Shown: positions 1 to 9,310 of the stretch, one piece after another | How positions within the stretch are numbered: position 1 is the stretch's first letter | Layout of the letters: each line of letters opens with the position of its first letter | From: Smittium mucronatum | Lineage: Eukaryota > Kickxellomycota > Harpellomycetes > Harpellales > Legeriomycetaceae | Length of the DNA: 11,422 bases | Assembly: GCA_001953115.1 (NCBI GenBank) | Contig: LSSL01004879.1 | Coordinates: 1-11,422 of the forward strand | Reading direction: 5' to 3' | Program-made: the position numbers and the translations under genes | The notes under the pieces: generated by a model | The model's database searches: none | Told to the model about the DNA's origin: nothing | What the model saw: only the letters and a program-made list of their open reading frames with translations

Positions 1-122
1 AATTCGCGAACAGAGATATAGGCTAAATATTAAACATAATAATATATTTTGATGCATAAATTAAGTATATATAAAGCTTTCAATGATTGGTTTTTTTGAG
101 AATATATTGATTTGGTAGCAAT

Positions 123-124
<2 letters not shown>

Positions 125-155
<31 letters not shown>
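125..155. repeat. (TA)n microsatellite
   Basis: About 15 uninterrupted TA units. No gene overlaps it. A second tract of similar type lies at 6493-6516. Confidence 0.95.
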
Positions 156-160
<5 letters not shown>

Positions 161-1709
161 CTCGAATCTAGATTTACTTAAAAAAAGATTATTTAATTGC
201 CGTTTAATTTTAAAAGAAAATAAGAATACATACCAACGCTAAATATAAGGCAATAAAATAATATCGAAGCCTATTTTTGGGGAAAATTTACACCTATGTC
301 GAAATTTCAGATTTTAAAAATCATTTAAAATTATACTTATAAAATCATTCTTGATAAATTTTCTTTAAAAGTTTGATTTTTTTCCCTGTTGCAATTTATT
401 TTTTATTAAATATATATATAACTTTTCCCAACCAAATTCAGAAAAAGTATAGACGTTTTTAAGAAAATTGAAAGCTAATTATTGGATGAGCATCCAATAA
501 AAATAAATTGTAAAAAAGTTTGAAAAAACTCCAAACAATCACTAATGAAGTAAATTTGAATTAGAGAAAAGTAAATAGAACCTCGGAAATTTTATTAAGA
601 ATTTTTTAAACCAACAATCTGATTAAATAATACCCAAAAATCCACTATGCACACACATAGGTACTTAATTTAAAATCAGGGATTTTATATAGAACAATAG
701 TAATACAAATATCTTGTTTTGAATAGAATTTTAATCCTAACTTAGATAATAATTGCTAAATTTTGATCTAAGATATTTTTCAAAATTCAAAAAATAAAAA
801 TTCATCTCTTAATTTTATGGAATTAAAAAAACCATTTAAATTTTGAAGAACATGGTTAGGATTTAAAGAATTTCAGGATAAATATTGGCATCAAAACCAC
901 AAAATTTTGAAAAATAGCTTAATTATACAATGAATTTTTTTAATAGCCACTGAATTATAATAATGAATGCACATTTTGAATAAATCACTATAGCATATAC
1001 TTAAATAGTAATAAAATTTTTTGATCACCCTGCTCAAATAAAAAAAATCTTATAATTTTCTTTACGGGTTAAAAATTGCCGGTTTAGCAATATAAGGCTC
1101 ATTTTGACGTCAATTTTTAATATTTATACTCAATAGAGGTATATTAATGGTTATAGGAACTTTTTATGAACGTTAAATAAAAAAAAAATTAGTCTAATTA
1201 AAAACAAAAATTAATGAATTCCAGTGGATTTTAAAAAATATCACTATATATTTTAATTAAATCTCCTCAATAAAAAAGAGGTATTTTTATAATTTTAGTT
1301 GAATTTTATTATATTTATACCATTTTTGGTATAATTATATACATAAAAAGCAACCCTAGAGTGATATGCTTCAACTCTTTTCTTTGGGTTAAAATATAAT
1401 TCCAATAAGTTGGCTGAACATATCCAATATTGTTGCAAGTTTAATTAACAGAATATTTTTAAATTTACTCATAAGTCAAATTTTAACTATGCGATTGGTT
1501 GAATTTTTTACAGACTTATTTTACTTTTATTTTAATTAGATTTTACTTTTATAAAAATCATCTTTAATAATTCTAAAAAATTTAATAAAAAATTAATATT
1601 CCTAAATTATATGTTTATTTTCTGTTGTGTAAAAATTTGAATTTTGCTTCCGCAAATATTTAATTTAAATTGGTTGTTTTAAAAAAAGAAATAACCTCTA
1701 TTATATTTA

Positions 1710-1752
1710 TTTTTCTTAATTTTTCTTCTTTTTTTCTTCTTTTTTTTTTCTT
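1710..1752 (+). repeat. Polypyrimidine (T/C) tract
   Basis: Almost pure T with regularly spaced single C (TTTTTCTT, TTTTTCTTCTT). It could be simple-sequence DNA or the pyrimidine tract of an intron acceptor, but no convincing exon follows it. Confidence 0.7.
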
Positions 1753-2524
1753 GTATTTAAACATCTGTGGAAAATGATTTTTTCTATGAATTGCAGCAAT
1801 TTTTTTTAGATGTTCTTTTCTTATTATTTTGATATATTTTTACCACCAGTTGAATCAAGAAAATAAATTAAAATAAAGGTATAAATAGAAATTTGCATAA
1901 ATTACGATAATTCACGTATTCGATAAAACTCTAAAAAAACTTTTAATGACTGCGTAATTATATAAAAAATAGTCATCTAATTAACATAATACAAAAAACT
2001 GATATTAAATCCCAATTTGCATAATTTCATGTAAAATCTTTAAATAGCTAAAAATTCTGTTATTATTATATGGTAAATTAATTTTAAATTCAGTATAAAG
2101 TTCTAAAAACCAAATAAAAATTATTAAAATCGGAATATTTTTATCAGAGTTTTTTTCGACAAGAAATAAAAAATATTGAGATTTTTTAATTTATAAATTC
2201 TTAAAGAATTTAGAATTTTTAAAAAGAAATTCTGAATAACAAAAAGAGAATCACTTTAATATTTTTTCATCTTAATACCACAAATATCAGAAAATTTCAA
2301 TGATTAAATTTATTTTTCAAATATTTAATGTAAAATTAAAAACCACAAGATCAACTAATAAATTTCAGCTTTGAAAATTATCCACTCAATTATACACCAA
2401 TATATTACTTATATTAAAAGGGCATCGCATAAAAATAAATTGGGTAAATTAAAATTTTAATTTTTTTAAATTAGACAGACTTATACTGGAATTTGATTTT
2501 TAAATTATCTTCATAGTATTTAAG

Positions 2525-4583
2525 ATGTAAAAAAAAGAATATTTTGATTTGGTTTTAGTTTTAGTGGATAGTTTAGTATCTAAATGTTCCATTTTTAAAA
2601 AAAAAGCTTAGTCTTTTTCAACAGATTTTAATATCCAAATTTAGAAATAAAATATAAAAATTAAAAATTAAAAATACTATAAGACTCTGAAAAATGAAAA
2701 AAAATTCTTAATTCCTAAAATATAGATTTTAAAACAAAAAAAAATTCAAATAAAAAATGGAAATTTACAAAATAGGGATTAAAAAATCGAAGAAATTAAT
2801 AAATTGATTATTTTTTTAATAAAGCAGCTCAAAAAAAGTTATTGGAAATATGTGAGATTATTTTTTATACCAGAAATTATACATAAAAAAATTTTTTTTT
2901 CTATTAGTGAAAACTTTGCCCCTAACAATATTTTTTATTCGCTTGTAATACTGATGTAGAAAATAATAATTGCGATAATTTCGAAGTTAAAAAATCATTA
3001 ATATTTTTATTTATATAAACAGCTATTAAATCTAATTTTTATTTGTATTAAATTAAAAATTAAAAATTTGAGGAAAGTTTTTTATATTATGTCTAATAAT
3101 CTTCCATATATTTTCAGCTACAAACTGTAACCATATTAATTTAATTAAAAAATTTAAATTGAATTTTTTTAAACCATATTTACCATTAATAGACTATGCA
3201 GCAATTATAACCACTTCAAGTAATTTAAATGGGTCTGAAATTTTTTTAAAAAAAAATATTAAATAGTTTTCTCGAATATTTAAGCTGATTTAGAGCTTGA
3301 ATTGATCTTATTTATAGTAAGACATAATATTACTATTTTTATCTTGAAGAATATTTTCTTGATACTGATAAATCCTCAAGTTCATATTTTTAGGTTTTAT
3401 AAAAACAAAAAAGAGGCTGAAATATTATGAGAGTTCATAAAACTCGAAAATTTAACAGAAGGTTCTTATAAAAAATGGAGAATTCGTTTAAAAAATACTA
3501 CGATTAAATTAAGTATTTTCTAATACTGTTTTTATAAATACATATATAAAAGATTAAAAGTATATATTTATTAAAAAATATGGAATTTTTTAATAAATAA
3601 ATTTTTTAATTTATAAAAATTAAAATATAAATTTGATTTTTTTATTGGAAAAAGATATTAATCTTTAAAATTCGATGTTCTTTCTTTCTTTTTTTTGGGT
3701 TTTAGTTAGTTTATTGAAGAAAATTATATATTTTAATTTGGCATATGCTCAATTTCTAACCAGGAAAAACTATTCCCTTTGGTGGTAATAAAAGTTGAAA
3801 ACACTTTGGAATTCTTATTAATTAAATTTTTATTATTTATACTATCTTTTTTCTTCGTTCTGTTAAAATTTATTTTTCATATTTTTCGATAGTTTTTTTT
3901 ACAATCTATTGGATTTTCTATTTTTAAGTGTGTTTAAGTGTTGTTTAATTCTTTTTTACTTTCATATACTGGAATAATTTATCCGCTTTTCTAAATTTTA
4001 CTGCTTTAAAATTTACATATTTATCCATAGAAAGTAGCTCGTGGTCTTATATGCTTCACTAGAAGCATTAACGGATTTGAATACTCATTTGCTTATCTTT
4101 GTGAATTTTTCCCACCAATTTTTTCTAAAAGTAAAGCTGAAGAAGATAGCGATAGTAAATTTTCTAAATACTTGTCCAATACAATTCCTCCTAATTTTTA
4201 AGATTTGGGAACATATCTAGAGCTGTTGGAAGATTCGGTTGTATAAGCTTTAGTGTCTTCTTTACCGTGAATTTCTAATAATTTCGATATCAACTCTCAG
4301 CAAAAATATCGCCTATTACTCCTATTTTAGGGTCTTTAAAAACACATATATATAATTGCTAGAGAAAATAGGTGAATAATAGATACACAATATGTGTTAG
4401 AAACACCTGATTTCAATTATTTTCTAATTGAGGAATATATGAGCATCAGTTAAGGTGAAATATAATTTGAATAGCTTTTGACTGCCAAGGAATTCTTTAT
4501 TAAAAATGATTTTTATCCATCTAAATCGTATAAAGTTTCAACCTCTGAAATATTTATAAGAAATAATTTATTTGAGCCCGATG
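2525..4583 (+). CDS. Gene A, first long exon; large protein of unknown function
   Basis: Read with UAA/UAG as Gln, one frame stays open from ATG 2525 (start MQKKEYFDLVLVLVDSL) to 4583 apart from four TGA codons, at 3236, 3428, 4268 and 4373. The most secure part is 4031-4583: a hand count over 4073-4600 gives about 39 G at codon position 1 against 18 and 19 at positions 2 and 3. Typical strings there are GFEYSFAYLCEFFPPIF and EEYMSISQGEIQFEQLL. The part 3263-3500 also shows a position-1 excess. The part 2600-3230 does not, so it may contain introns or belong to another frame. About 3770-4000 encodes a strongly hydrophobic, possibly membrane-spanning stretch. If UGA is a stop, the TGAs at 4268 and 4373 could be removed by two tiny GT-AG introns (4267-4300 and 4372-4400, together 63 nt, frame kept). 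I do not recognise the protein. The start is uncertain. Confidence 0.55.
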
Positions 4584-4666
4584 GTTTTAATTTTTTTTGA
4601 AGTTTTAAAAAATCCATTAAATTTATTTATTTATTAATCATTAAATAATATTCAATACCTTTTAAG

Positions 4667-5041
4667 GACAATTGATATCAATAAATGTTTATTTATCTGT
4701 TGGAAAAAATCTCTAGTTCGATATAAAAATTACAAAAAAATTGCTTTAAATAAAAGCGGAGACATTTTCGCATTATCTTTAATGGAGAAAAGAAAAATGG
4801 AACAGTGCTTATGGTCTAAAAATTGAATAAAAAAACTATTTAGTATTGAAATAATTATTCAGAATTTTTTCAAGAGGGTACTTAATTTTTTACTTTTACC
4901 ATTAGCTTCATTCAGTTTTTAAAATTTTCATATCTAAAAACAAGCTTGATCCATTTTTTACAACCCCTGCAAATTTTATTAATTTTTAAACCTAAAAAAT
5001 GCTCAAATTATTTGAAATTTCCACGAAAAGTTAGCAATTTC
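4667..5041 (+). CDS. Gene A, second exon
   Basis: It follows an 83-nt intron (4584-4666, GTTTTAA...CCTTTTAAG). The split Gly codon joins FEPDG to QLISINVYLSVGKNL without a break in protein character. The exon then reads through five or more TAA/TAG codons as Gln, with strings such as QIKAETFSHYLQWRKEKW and KLDPFFTTPANFINFQ. The excess of G at codon position 1 is weak here and the other two frames also look passable, so the exon is less secure than its neighbours. It ends at a GTGTTTT donor. Function unknown. Confidence 0.42.
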
Positions 5042-5070
5042 GTGTTTTACAAATTTGAAAGTGATTTCAG

Positions 5071-5108
5071 AAAATTTACCAAGGGTTGTGATGAAATTAT
5101 TAAAAAAA
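5071..5108 (+). CDS. Gene A, small third exon
   Basis: A 38-nt exon between a 29-nt intron (5042-5070, GTGTTT...TTTCAG) and a 73-nt intron (5109-5181, GTATAAAC...AAATAAG). It encodes QNLPRVVMKLLKK, and its phases fit both neighbours exactly (CAA split 1+2, then phase 0). Very small exons like this are easy to invent by hand, so confidence is limited. Confidence 0.35.
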
Positions 5109-5181
5109 GTATAAACTAAATATTAATTTATAAAAATTTTTTCTATGAATAATAGCTATCATTATATTAAATTGAAATAAG

Positions 5182-5562
5182 CTGGTGGTTTTTGATTAAG
5201 ATCTAAAATATACGTATTAATAAAAAGATATCATAAACACACGTAGGAATAATTTAAGCATCGAGTCGCCATTTTCTAAAATAATATTATAAAATTTCGG
5301 TTTTAGAAATAAATTTGCATTAAATAAAAGTTCATACCAGTAATATGCTTTAAAAAGAACTTTTAAAATGTATGAAATATATTCATTACTCTTTGATGAC
5401 TAATTTTAGGGACAATGTTAGCTATTAATTGAATTTTTTAGTTTATTGAAAGTAATAAACATCAATTTTCGATTTAATATATGTTTTGATGAAATATATT
5501 ATAAATTTATGAAAATAAAGCTTGGTGTGATATCCGTGGATAAATTTATTAATTTATTCTGA
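5182..5562 (+). CDS. Gene A, last exon, ending in TGA
   Basis: Starts after acceptor AAATAAG and runs 126 codons to TGA at 5560-5562. G is in excess at codon position 1 (about 21 against 13 and 15). The protein begins LVVFDQDLKYTYQQKDI and contains NTRRNNLSIESPFSK, YALKRTFKMYEIYSLLFDD and KIKLGVISVDKFINLF. At least six TAA and three TAG lie in frame and read as Gln. The stop may not be final: the same frame continues with protein-like text past 5562, and if UGA is sense the gene could extend toward 5700. No family recognised. Confidence 0.6.
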
Positions 5563-5890
5563 TATTTTATATATTCAGCTGCTAAAAAGTTTTTTATATA
5601 AGGTGGAATTCTTTTGTATAAAAATATCATTTGGTTTATATATTTGGTAAATATATATACATACTTATGTTAGTAAGATAAATTATTTATCGATTATCGT
5701 TTGTATAATGAGGAAACTTATTGTTCCTGGATTTTTTATCAATATATCTTTATAATTTAAGATAAAAAAAATCAATGCTTTATAAAATAAAACAGTATTC
5801 AAAATATGAAATATAAATTAAAACACAGGTTCCAATAGAATTTTAAAAATTATTTTTTTGTATCTAGCATTCCAAAATATTATTTTTATT
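5563..5890. other. Region between gene A and the minus-strand genes
   Basis: Mostly A/T. A GTAAATATAT...ATGTTAG pair near 5647-5672 could be an intron of a gene A extension. A frame from about 5673 on the + strand (DKLFIDYRLYNEETYCSW) looks coding-like, but the link to gene A is not established. The 3' untranslated regions and polyadenylation sites of the convergent genes would be expected here; none can be identified from sequence alone. Confidence 0.35.
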
Positions 5891-6043
5891 TCATATTAAG
5901 AAATAAAGCAAGCCATTTAGAATTTTCGTTTATTTAGTTTACTTCATACAAAAAAATATAGCTCCTTTCAATAATTTAAAATAGAGAAATGTATTTTTTT
6001 TACTTTAAAATATTTAAGCCTAAAAATTATTAAGTGCATCCAT
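5891..6043 (-). CDS. Possible 50-codon open frame downstream of gene C
   Basis: ATG 6043-6041 to TGA 5893-5891, with TAA/TAG as Gln. It reads MDALNNFQAQIFQSKK and then a hydrophobic part with LLKGAIFFCMK. It has the same orientation as gene C and begins 75 nt after the gene C stop. It may be a separate small gene, a further exon, or chance. The position-1 G excess is slight. Confidence 0.2.
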
Positions 6044-6118
6044 ATAAAAAAATTTATTTTAATTTTTTATGTTAATTTATGAAAATTTAAAAGAAAATTA
6101 AAAAAATATTCTGCCGAA

Positions 6119-6478
6119 TCAACAAAAAATGAAAAATTAATGTTTAGGATTTAAATAATCTGGAATATAATTTGGTTTGATTTATTCAACTTTCTGTTAT
6201 AAGGTTTTTGATTCTAATAGATCTTTTTTTTTGCACTTATAGACCTTTTTTTCTGGATCTGTGGGGTATTTTTGAAACCAATAGCCAAATTTAAATTATA
6301 AACATGAATTTATGTCATTATTGGTTAAATATTAATGTTCTTAGTCATTTTTTTTTCTTTTAATTGATATACATAATTATTAAATCCAATAATAAAGCTT
6401 TTGATATTTTAATAAAGAATTTAACCCAGTAGATATAAAAAAAAGGTCTATTGGAATGAGAAAAAAGTTATATTACAT
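6119..6478 (-). CDS. Gene C: 119-residue protein of unknown function
   Basis: Single open frame from ATG 6478-6476 to TGA 6121-6119. Nine TAA codons lie in frame (residues 2, 33, 34, 46, 49, 61, 94, 99, 114) and read as Gln. G is strongly enriched at codon position 1 from residue 45 on (GAC, GAA, GGC, GAT, GTC, GTT). The N-terminus is hydrophobic (FFLIPIDLFFISTG); then come a basic stretch (IKRKKND), an aromatic motif FGYWFQKYPTDPEKK, a Lys-rich part (YKCKKKDLLESK) and PNYIPDYLNPKH. The first 43 codons are less clearly coding, so the true first exon edge could lie inside them. The (AT)n tract and a G5 run lie just upstream of the ATG. Convergent with gene A. No family recognised. Confidence 0.6.
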
Positions 6479-6492
6479 TGAAACCCCCTTTA

Positions 6493-6516
6493 ATATATAT
6501 ATATATATATATATAT
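6493..6516. repeat. (AT)n microsatellite
   Basis: Twelve AT units, just upstream of the proposed gene C start and followed on the minus strand by AAAGGGGGTTT. It could sit in that gene's 5' untranslated region or promoter. Confidence 0.95.
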
Positions 6517-6572
6517 AAGTCTAAAAAAATATAATTATTTGTGGATATGTTCGTTAATTATGAAATAATAAT

Positions 6573-6589
6573 AAAAAATGTATAGTATA
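6573..6589 (+). repeat. 17-bp direct repeat, copy 1
   Basis: AAAAAATGTATAGTATA, identical to 7348-7364. No tRNA or other RNA gene is visible downstream of this copy. Confidence 0.8.
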
Positions 6590-6818
6590 TCCAATAAACA
6601 AAAATCCAAAAAATATAAACAAACATTAATAATAGCACAATTATAAGCTTTAATTAGCAAGTATATTTAAAAATTAAAAATTAAATAACATATAAAACTT
6701 TATTGAAGATAAAGTTTAATTTATTAATTCTGTTCTTATCTTCACTTAAAAAAATTGATATTATATATTTTCAAATATTAATATTTTACTGTAAACTTCA
6801 AATGTGCGAAAAAAGAAA

Positions 6819-7229
6819 ATGACTAAAGAATATAGATTTAATGAATTTTTTCTATAACCCATAGGAAATTTTTACTGAAATCGATTTTAATATAAAAAAA
6901 CTTTTTATTATAATTTTATTTTTTGTCACTTATGGACTTATAAAGAATCTAACGAATATAGTTCCATATTTTTATATATTGGTGGAAAAAAATATTAAAT
7001 ATTTCCTTAATAACAGGACTTTTGACAGTAGAAATCAATTATATTCGATTGAAGCTATTTTAGATTCATTTCAACACGATTTTATATAAACATAAATATA
7101 CATATATATATAAAGTGCACAAGAATTTCGGAAGAATATAAGAAAATTTTGGTGATATATTTTCTCTTTAAAAAATCCTCCATTAAAAATAAATAGAACG
7201 AAATTTATTATTTATTATGGTTAAATTGA
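6819..7229 (+). CDS. Gene F: weak candidate open frame
   Basis: ATG 6819 (MTKEYRFNEFFLQPIGNFY) to TGA 7227-7229, 136 codons, only if internal TGAs at 6876, 7023 and 7047 are sense. Coding-like islands on both sides of each TGA stay in the same frame: TYKESNEYSSIFLYIGGKKY before 7023 and CTRISEEYKKILVIYF after 7047. Overall G is not enriched at codon position 1, so this may be a chance frame or an exon pair with introns. It ends about 160 bp before the tRNA gene. Function unknown. Confidence 0.3.
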
Positions 7230-7347
7230 TAATAAAAATTTTAATCAATTTGATATTATACATAATAGTTATTTTAAATTTTTTTTTAAAATATTATAGT
7301 ATAATAATTTTATTAATAATGGTTTTTAGTTATATAAATATGAATTT

Positions 7348-7364
7348 AAAAAATGTATAGTATA
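7348..7364 (+). promoter_or_regulatory. TATA-like element upstream of tRNA-Trp; 17-bp repeat, copy 2
   Basis: AAAAAATGTATAGTATA ends 28 bp before the first base of the tRNA gene, a distance suited to a TATA-like element assisting RNA polymerase III. An identical copy lies at 6573-6589. In such A/T-rich DNA a TATA-like string alone proves little; the exact 17-bp identity including three G/C positions is the point of interest. Confidence 0.35.
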
Positions 7365-7392
7365 AATCTTGTAACTATGCTTCATGGATCAT

Positions 7393-7473
7393 GGGGTGTT
7401 GGCGCAATGGCAGCGCGTCCGTCTCCAATCAGGATTAAGCGGAAGGTTGGGAGTTCAAATCTCTCACGTCCCA
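7393..7473 (+). tRNA. tRNA-Trp (CCA) with a 9-nt intron
   Basis: Full cloverleaf: acceptor stem 7393-7399 with 7466-7472 (one G-U and one U-G pair), D stem 7402-7405 with 7413-7416 and G18G19 at 7409-7410, anticodon stem 7418-7422 with 7439-7443, T stem 7449-7453 with 7461-7465 around loop TTCAAAT, discriminator A7473. The anticodon is CCA at 7425-7427. A 9-nt intron, 7429-7437, sits at the canonical nuclear position after base 37; its GGA can pair with TCC of the anticodon loop. No CCA tail is encoded. Box A (about 7400-7416) and box B (about 7449-7463) are present. The pair closing the anticodon loop (31-39) is U-G, leaving four Watson-Crick pairs. The intron and internal promoter show it is nuclear, not organellar or bacterial. 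It translates UGG, and perhaps UGA if that codon is sense in this organism. Confidence 0.95.
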
Positions 7474-7475
7474 AA

Positions 7476-7480
7476 TTTTT
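7476..7480 (+). terminator. RNA polymerase III terminator (T5)
   Basis: A run of five T starting three bases after the discriminator base of tRNA-Trp, as expected for polymerase III termination. Confidence 0.85.
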
Positions 7481-7489
7481 AAATTTGTG

Positions 7490-7648
7490 TCAACAACTAT
7501 GAATATATGTTAATATATTTCGAAGATTTTTATTCTATGCGGTTGTGAAATGTATTTAATCGCGCAATATATTAATCATTTAGCTTTTATCGAATAAAAG
7601 CTCTTTAAAGTTTTAGGGAAACCATGTATCCAAAATTAATTTTTTCAT
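7490..7648 (-). CDS. Possible 52-codon open frame or last exon
   Basis: ATG 7648-7646 to TGA 7492-7490, with TAA/TAG as Gln: MKKLILDTWFPQNFKELLF, then QMINILRDQIHFTTAQN. It reads well and could be the last exon of a gene whose earlier part is the overlapping minus-strand frame 7953-7645 (ATG MDIYKNSPFFSRK..., stop TGA overlapping this ATG as ATGA). The opposite strand at 7503-7826 also has a TGA-free frame with position-1 G excess in its second half, so the coding strand here is not settled. Confidence 0.28.
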
Positions 7649-7953
7649 ATATGATTTTAAAATAAACTCAATTAGATACTAAAATTTTGATCAATATAGT
7701 GAATAATTATTCGAAAAAAAAGCCATTTAGAAAATTCAATACAAAATAAAATTAATTATCTACAGGCTCTTAATTTTTATTAACTTTGAAAGTTGGGAAA
7801 TAAAATTAGCTTATTTAGAACTATGAAATAAGCTAAACTAAACTAATAAAAACATATTAATTATTATTAACTTTAAACTACAGAATATAAAATACCTTAA
7901 TACAATAGCTGTATTTTTCTTGAAAAAAATGGCGAGTTTTTATATATATCCAT
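7645..7953 (-). CDS. Possible 102-codon open frame
   Basis: ATG 7953-7951 to TGA 7647-7645, beginning MDIYKNSPFFSRKIQLLYQG. Many TAA/TAG read as Gln. No clear excess of G at codon position 1, and the plus strand competes at 7690-7826 (EKKAIQKIQYK, INFESWEIKLAYLEL). Kept only as a low-confidence entry so the stretch is not blank. Confidence 0.15.
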
Positions 7954-8229
7954 TAAACCTCTAATCAAATTATTTTTAATAAAAAATAAGATAACTATTT
8001 TATATAGATTTAATAATAGGAATAAAATTATATGTTAAGATTTTTAATAATTTAATTAAAGTGGTTTTATTGTTATTTTGTTTTCATGAAAATCTTATTG
8101 GATAATTTGAATCTTTCATTCTATAATAATTTATTTATATTATCCAATAATAGTGTCCATAAAATTTTATTAAAACCACATAAGGGTCAAGCACACCTTA
8201 AAAAAACACACATAAACGTGAAGATCGTA

Positions 8230-8414
8230 TCAAAATACATTTACAAATTTTTTTAAAGCCAGCGAAATATTTTAAAAAGATAAATTTATAAGAATTGATG
8301 GTAGAATTTTTTTATGATCTTCCAAATAATCCCATATATTGAAAATAATTAATTGATAAAATTTAATTTCGAAAAAAGACGAAATTTAATCTGTTCTTTT
8401 AAAAGATATATTAT
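8230..8414 (-). CDS. Gene B, last exon
   Basis: Begins after a 94-nt intron (8508-8415, donor GTTAGATC, acceptor TATATTTAG) and runs 60 codons to TGA at 8232-8230. The phase fits the exon before it (Asp codon split 1+2). It contains FNIWDYLEDHKKILPSILIN and SLALKKFVNVF, with G concentrated at codon position 1 in GAT and GAA codons. It is the C-terminal part of a protein I do not recognise. Confidence 0.6.
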
Positions 8415-8508
8415 CTAAATATACAATTTATATAATTAAAAAGAAAAAGATTTAAATATAAAAATCATACTCTATATTTATGGGTATTATTTTGAAATCA
8501 GATCTAAC

Positions 8509-8655
8509 CAATTTATTGTGCAATAATTAGTTTTACTAAACTTAATTCCTCTAGTGGTCCCCAGTTATCTCCTTCTTGGTCACTCAATGAGCAGAAGGGT
8601 TCATTTTCGGGACCAAATTTTTTAACACTTTCCGAGAATGGGTTCTTCTTTACTT
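8509..8655 (-). CDS. Gene B, fourth exon (most G+C-rich coding island)
   Basis: Encodes VKKNPFSESVKKFGPENEP, then SLSDQEGDNWGPLEELSLVK and LIIAQQI. By hand count G falls about 15 times at codon position 1, 8 at position 2 and 6 at position 3, a clear coding signal. It is flanked by a 64-nt intron (8719-8656, GTGAGATG...CAAATAG) and the 94-nt intron downstream, with phases that fit. One TAA lies in frame (AQQ). The WGPLEELSLVKLI part recalls the start of a Myb/SANT helix, but the rest of such a domain is not visible, so I do not name it. Confidence 0.7.
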
Positions 8656-8719
8656 CTATTTGTGTATATTAATTATCGAAATATGTATAAATCTTTAAAT
8701 TTATAAAATAACATCTCAC

Positions 8720-9066
8720 GATTTTTTATAGCGATATCATTTATCATAAATTAAAGTCATTTTTATTCTATTGATCCGTGGAAAAGTATTTACAGTTTAT
8801 CTTTCTTGATTTTTTTAAGGGTCACTTACATGTAATTATCTAGCTCAGAGGTGTAGTTATTGGTTTTTTAAAGTTTTTATTAATTTAATAGATAATAAGA
8901 TAAGTGATGCATATATTTAGCGATATTGGCTGGAAGTGGAGGTGTATTCAATAAAAATGAATTTTATATCCGTTTATCTAATAATTTTTGTCATTTAGAA
9001 ATGAGTATCTAAGCCCAAAAAAAGTTAAATTAATATGAAAAATGCCTAGATAGCCGATCCATAATA
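8720..9066 (-). CDS. Gene B, third exon
   Basis: Frame runs from NIMDRLSRHFSYQF through QKLLDKRIQNSFLLNTPPLP and YTSELDNYMQVTLKKIKKDK to FMINDIAIKN. Two TGA codons lie in frame, at 8993-8991 and 8759-8757. There is no GT between 9066 and the first TGA, so an intron cannot easily remove it, and coding character continues in the same frame on both sides. This is one of the better arguments for UGA being sense. The upstream intron (9123-9067, GTTTTTAT...TTATTCAG, 57 nt) keeps the frame, so it could also be translated. Confidence 0.5.
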
Positions 9067-9123
9067 CTGAATAAATAAAATAATTGACAATTAAAAATTA
9101 AAAATAAATAAAGATATAAAAAC

Positions 9124-9269
9124 TTTTCCATTTGGCGATTAAACAGTTTATCAACATAATCTAATGAATCCAATGATAGGAACTGAAAGGGTTTAAGTAA
9201 ATAATTATATTGAATATTTTTTTCAACACCAGAATATTTTCCACTATTTGTAGATTGGCTTAAATAAAA
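9124..9269 (-). CDS. Gene B, second exon
   Basis: Encodes FYLSQSTNSGKYSGVEKNIQ and LSLDSLDYVDKLFNRQME. By hand count G at codon position 1 exceeds positions 2 and 3 about 12 to 5 and 7 in this neighbourhood. It is preceded by a 41-nt intron (9310-9270, GTTATATT...TTATATAG), phase 0. The acidic/polar composition suggests a soluble part of the protein. Confidence 0.55.
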
Positions 9270-9310
9270 CTATATAACCACCAAATCGATATAAAGAGAA
9301 AAAATATAAC

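Larger units (their letters stand above)
1..2524. other. A/T-rich stretch without a confident gene
   Basis: Long A and T runs with little G or C. It holds the (TA)n tract near 125-155 and a T/C-rich tract at about 1710-1752. A few open frames exist if TAA and TAG are read as sense, for example + strand about 1340-1890 and - strand about 1110-1020, but they lack an excess of G at codon position 1, so I do not call them genes. Short exons could be missed here. It may be intergenic DNA upstream of gene A, including its promoter. Confidence 0.5.

Noticed and set aside
1020..1112. Minus-strand exon-like text (RQNEPYIAKPAIFNPQRK)
   Set aside because: Short, with weak position bias and no clear splice partners.
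1340..1890. Plus-strand frame free of TGA for about 180 codons
   Set aside because: G is not enriched at codon position 1 (about equal at all three), and in DNA this poor in G a TGA-free run of this length is not rare.
4031..4600. Standard-code pseudogene with many stops
   Set aside because: The frame is intact over long distances with no frameshift, and the same in-frame TAA/TAG pattern occurs in other genes on both strands, which favours reassigned codons over decay.
7503..7826. Plus-strand TGA-free frame downstream of the tRNA
   Set aside because: No in-frame ATG, position bias only in its second half, and a competing minus-strand frame over the same bases; the strand cannot be decided.
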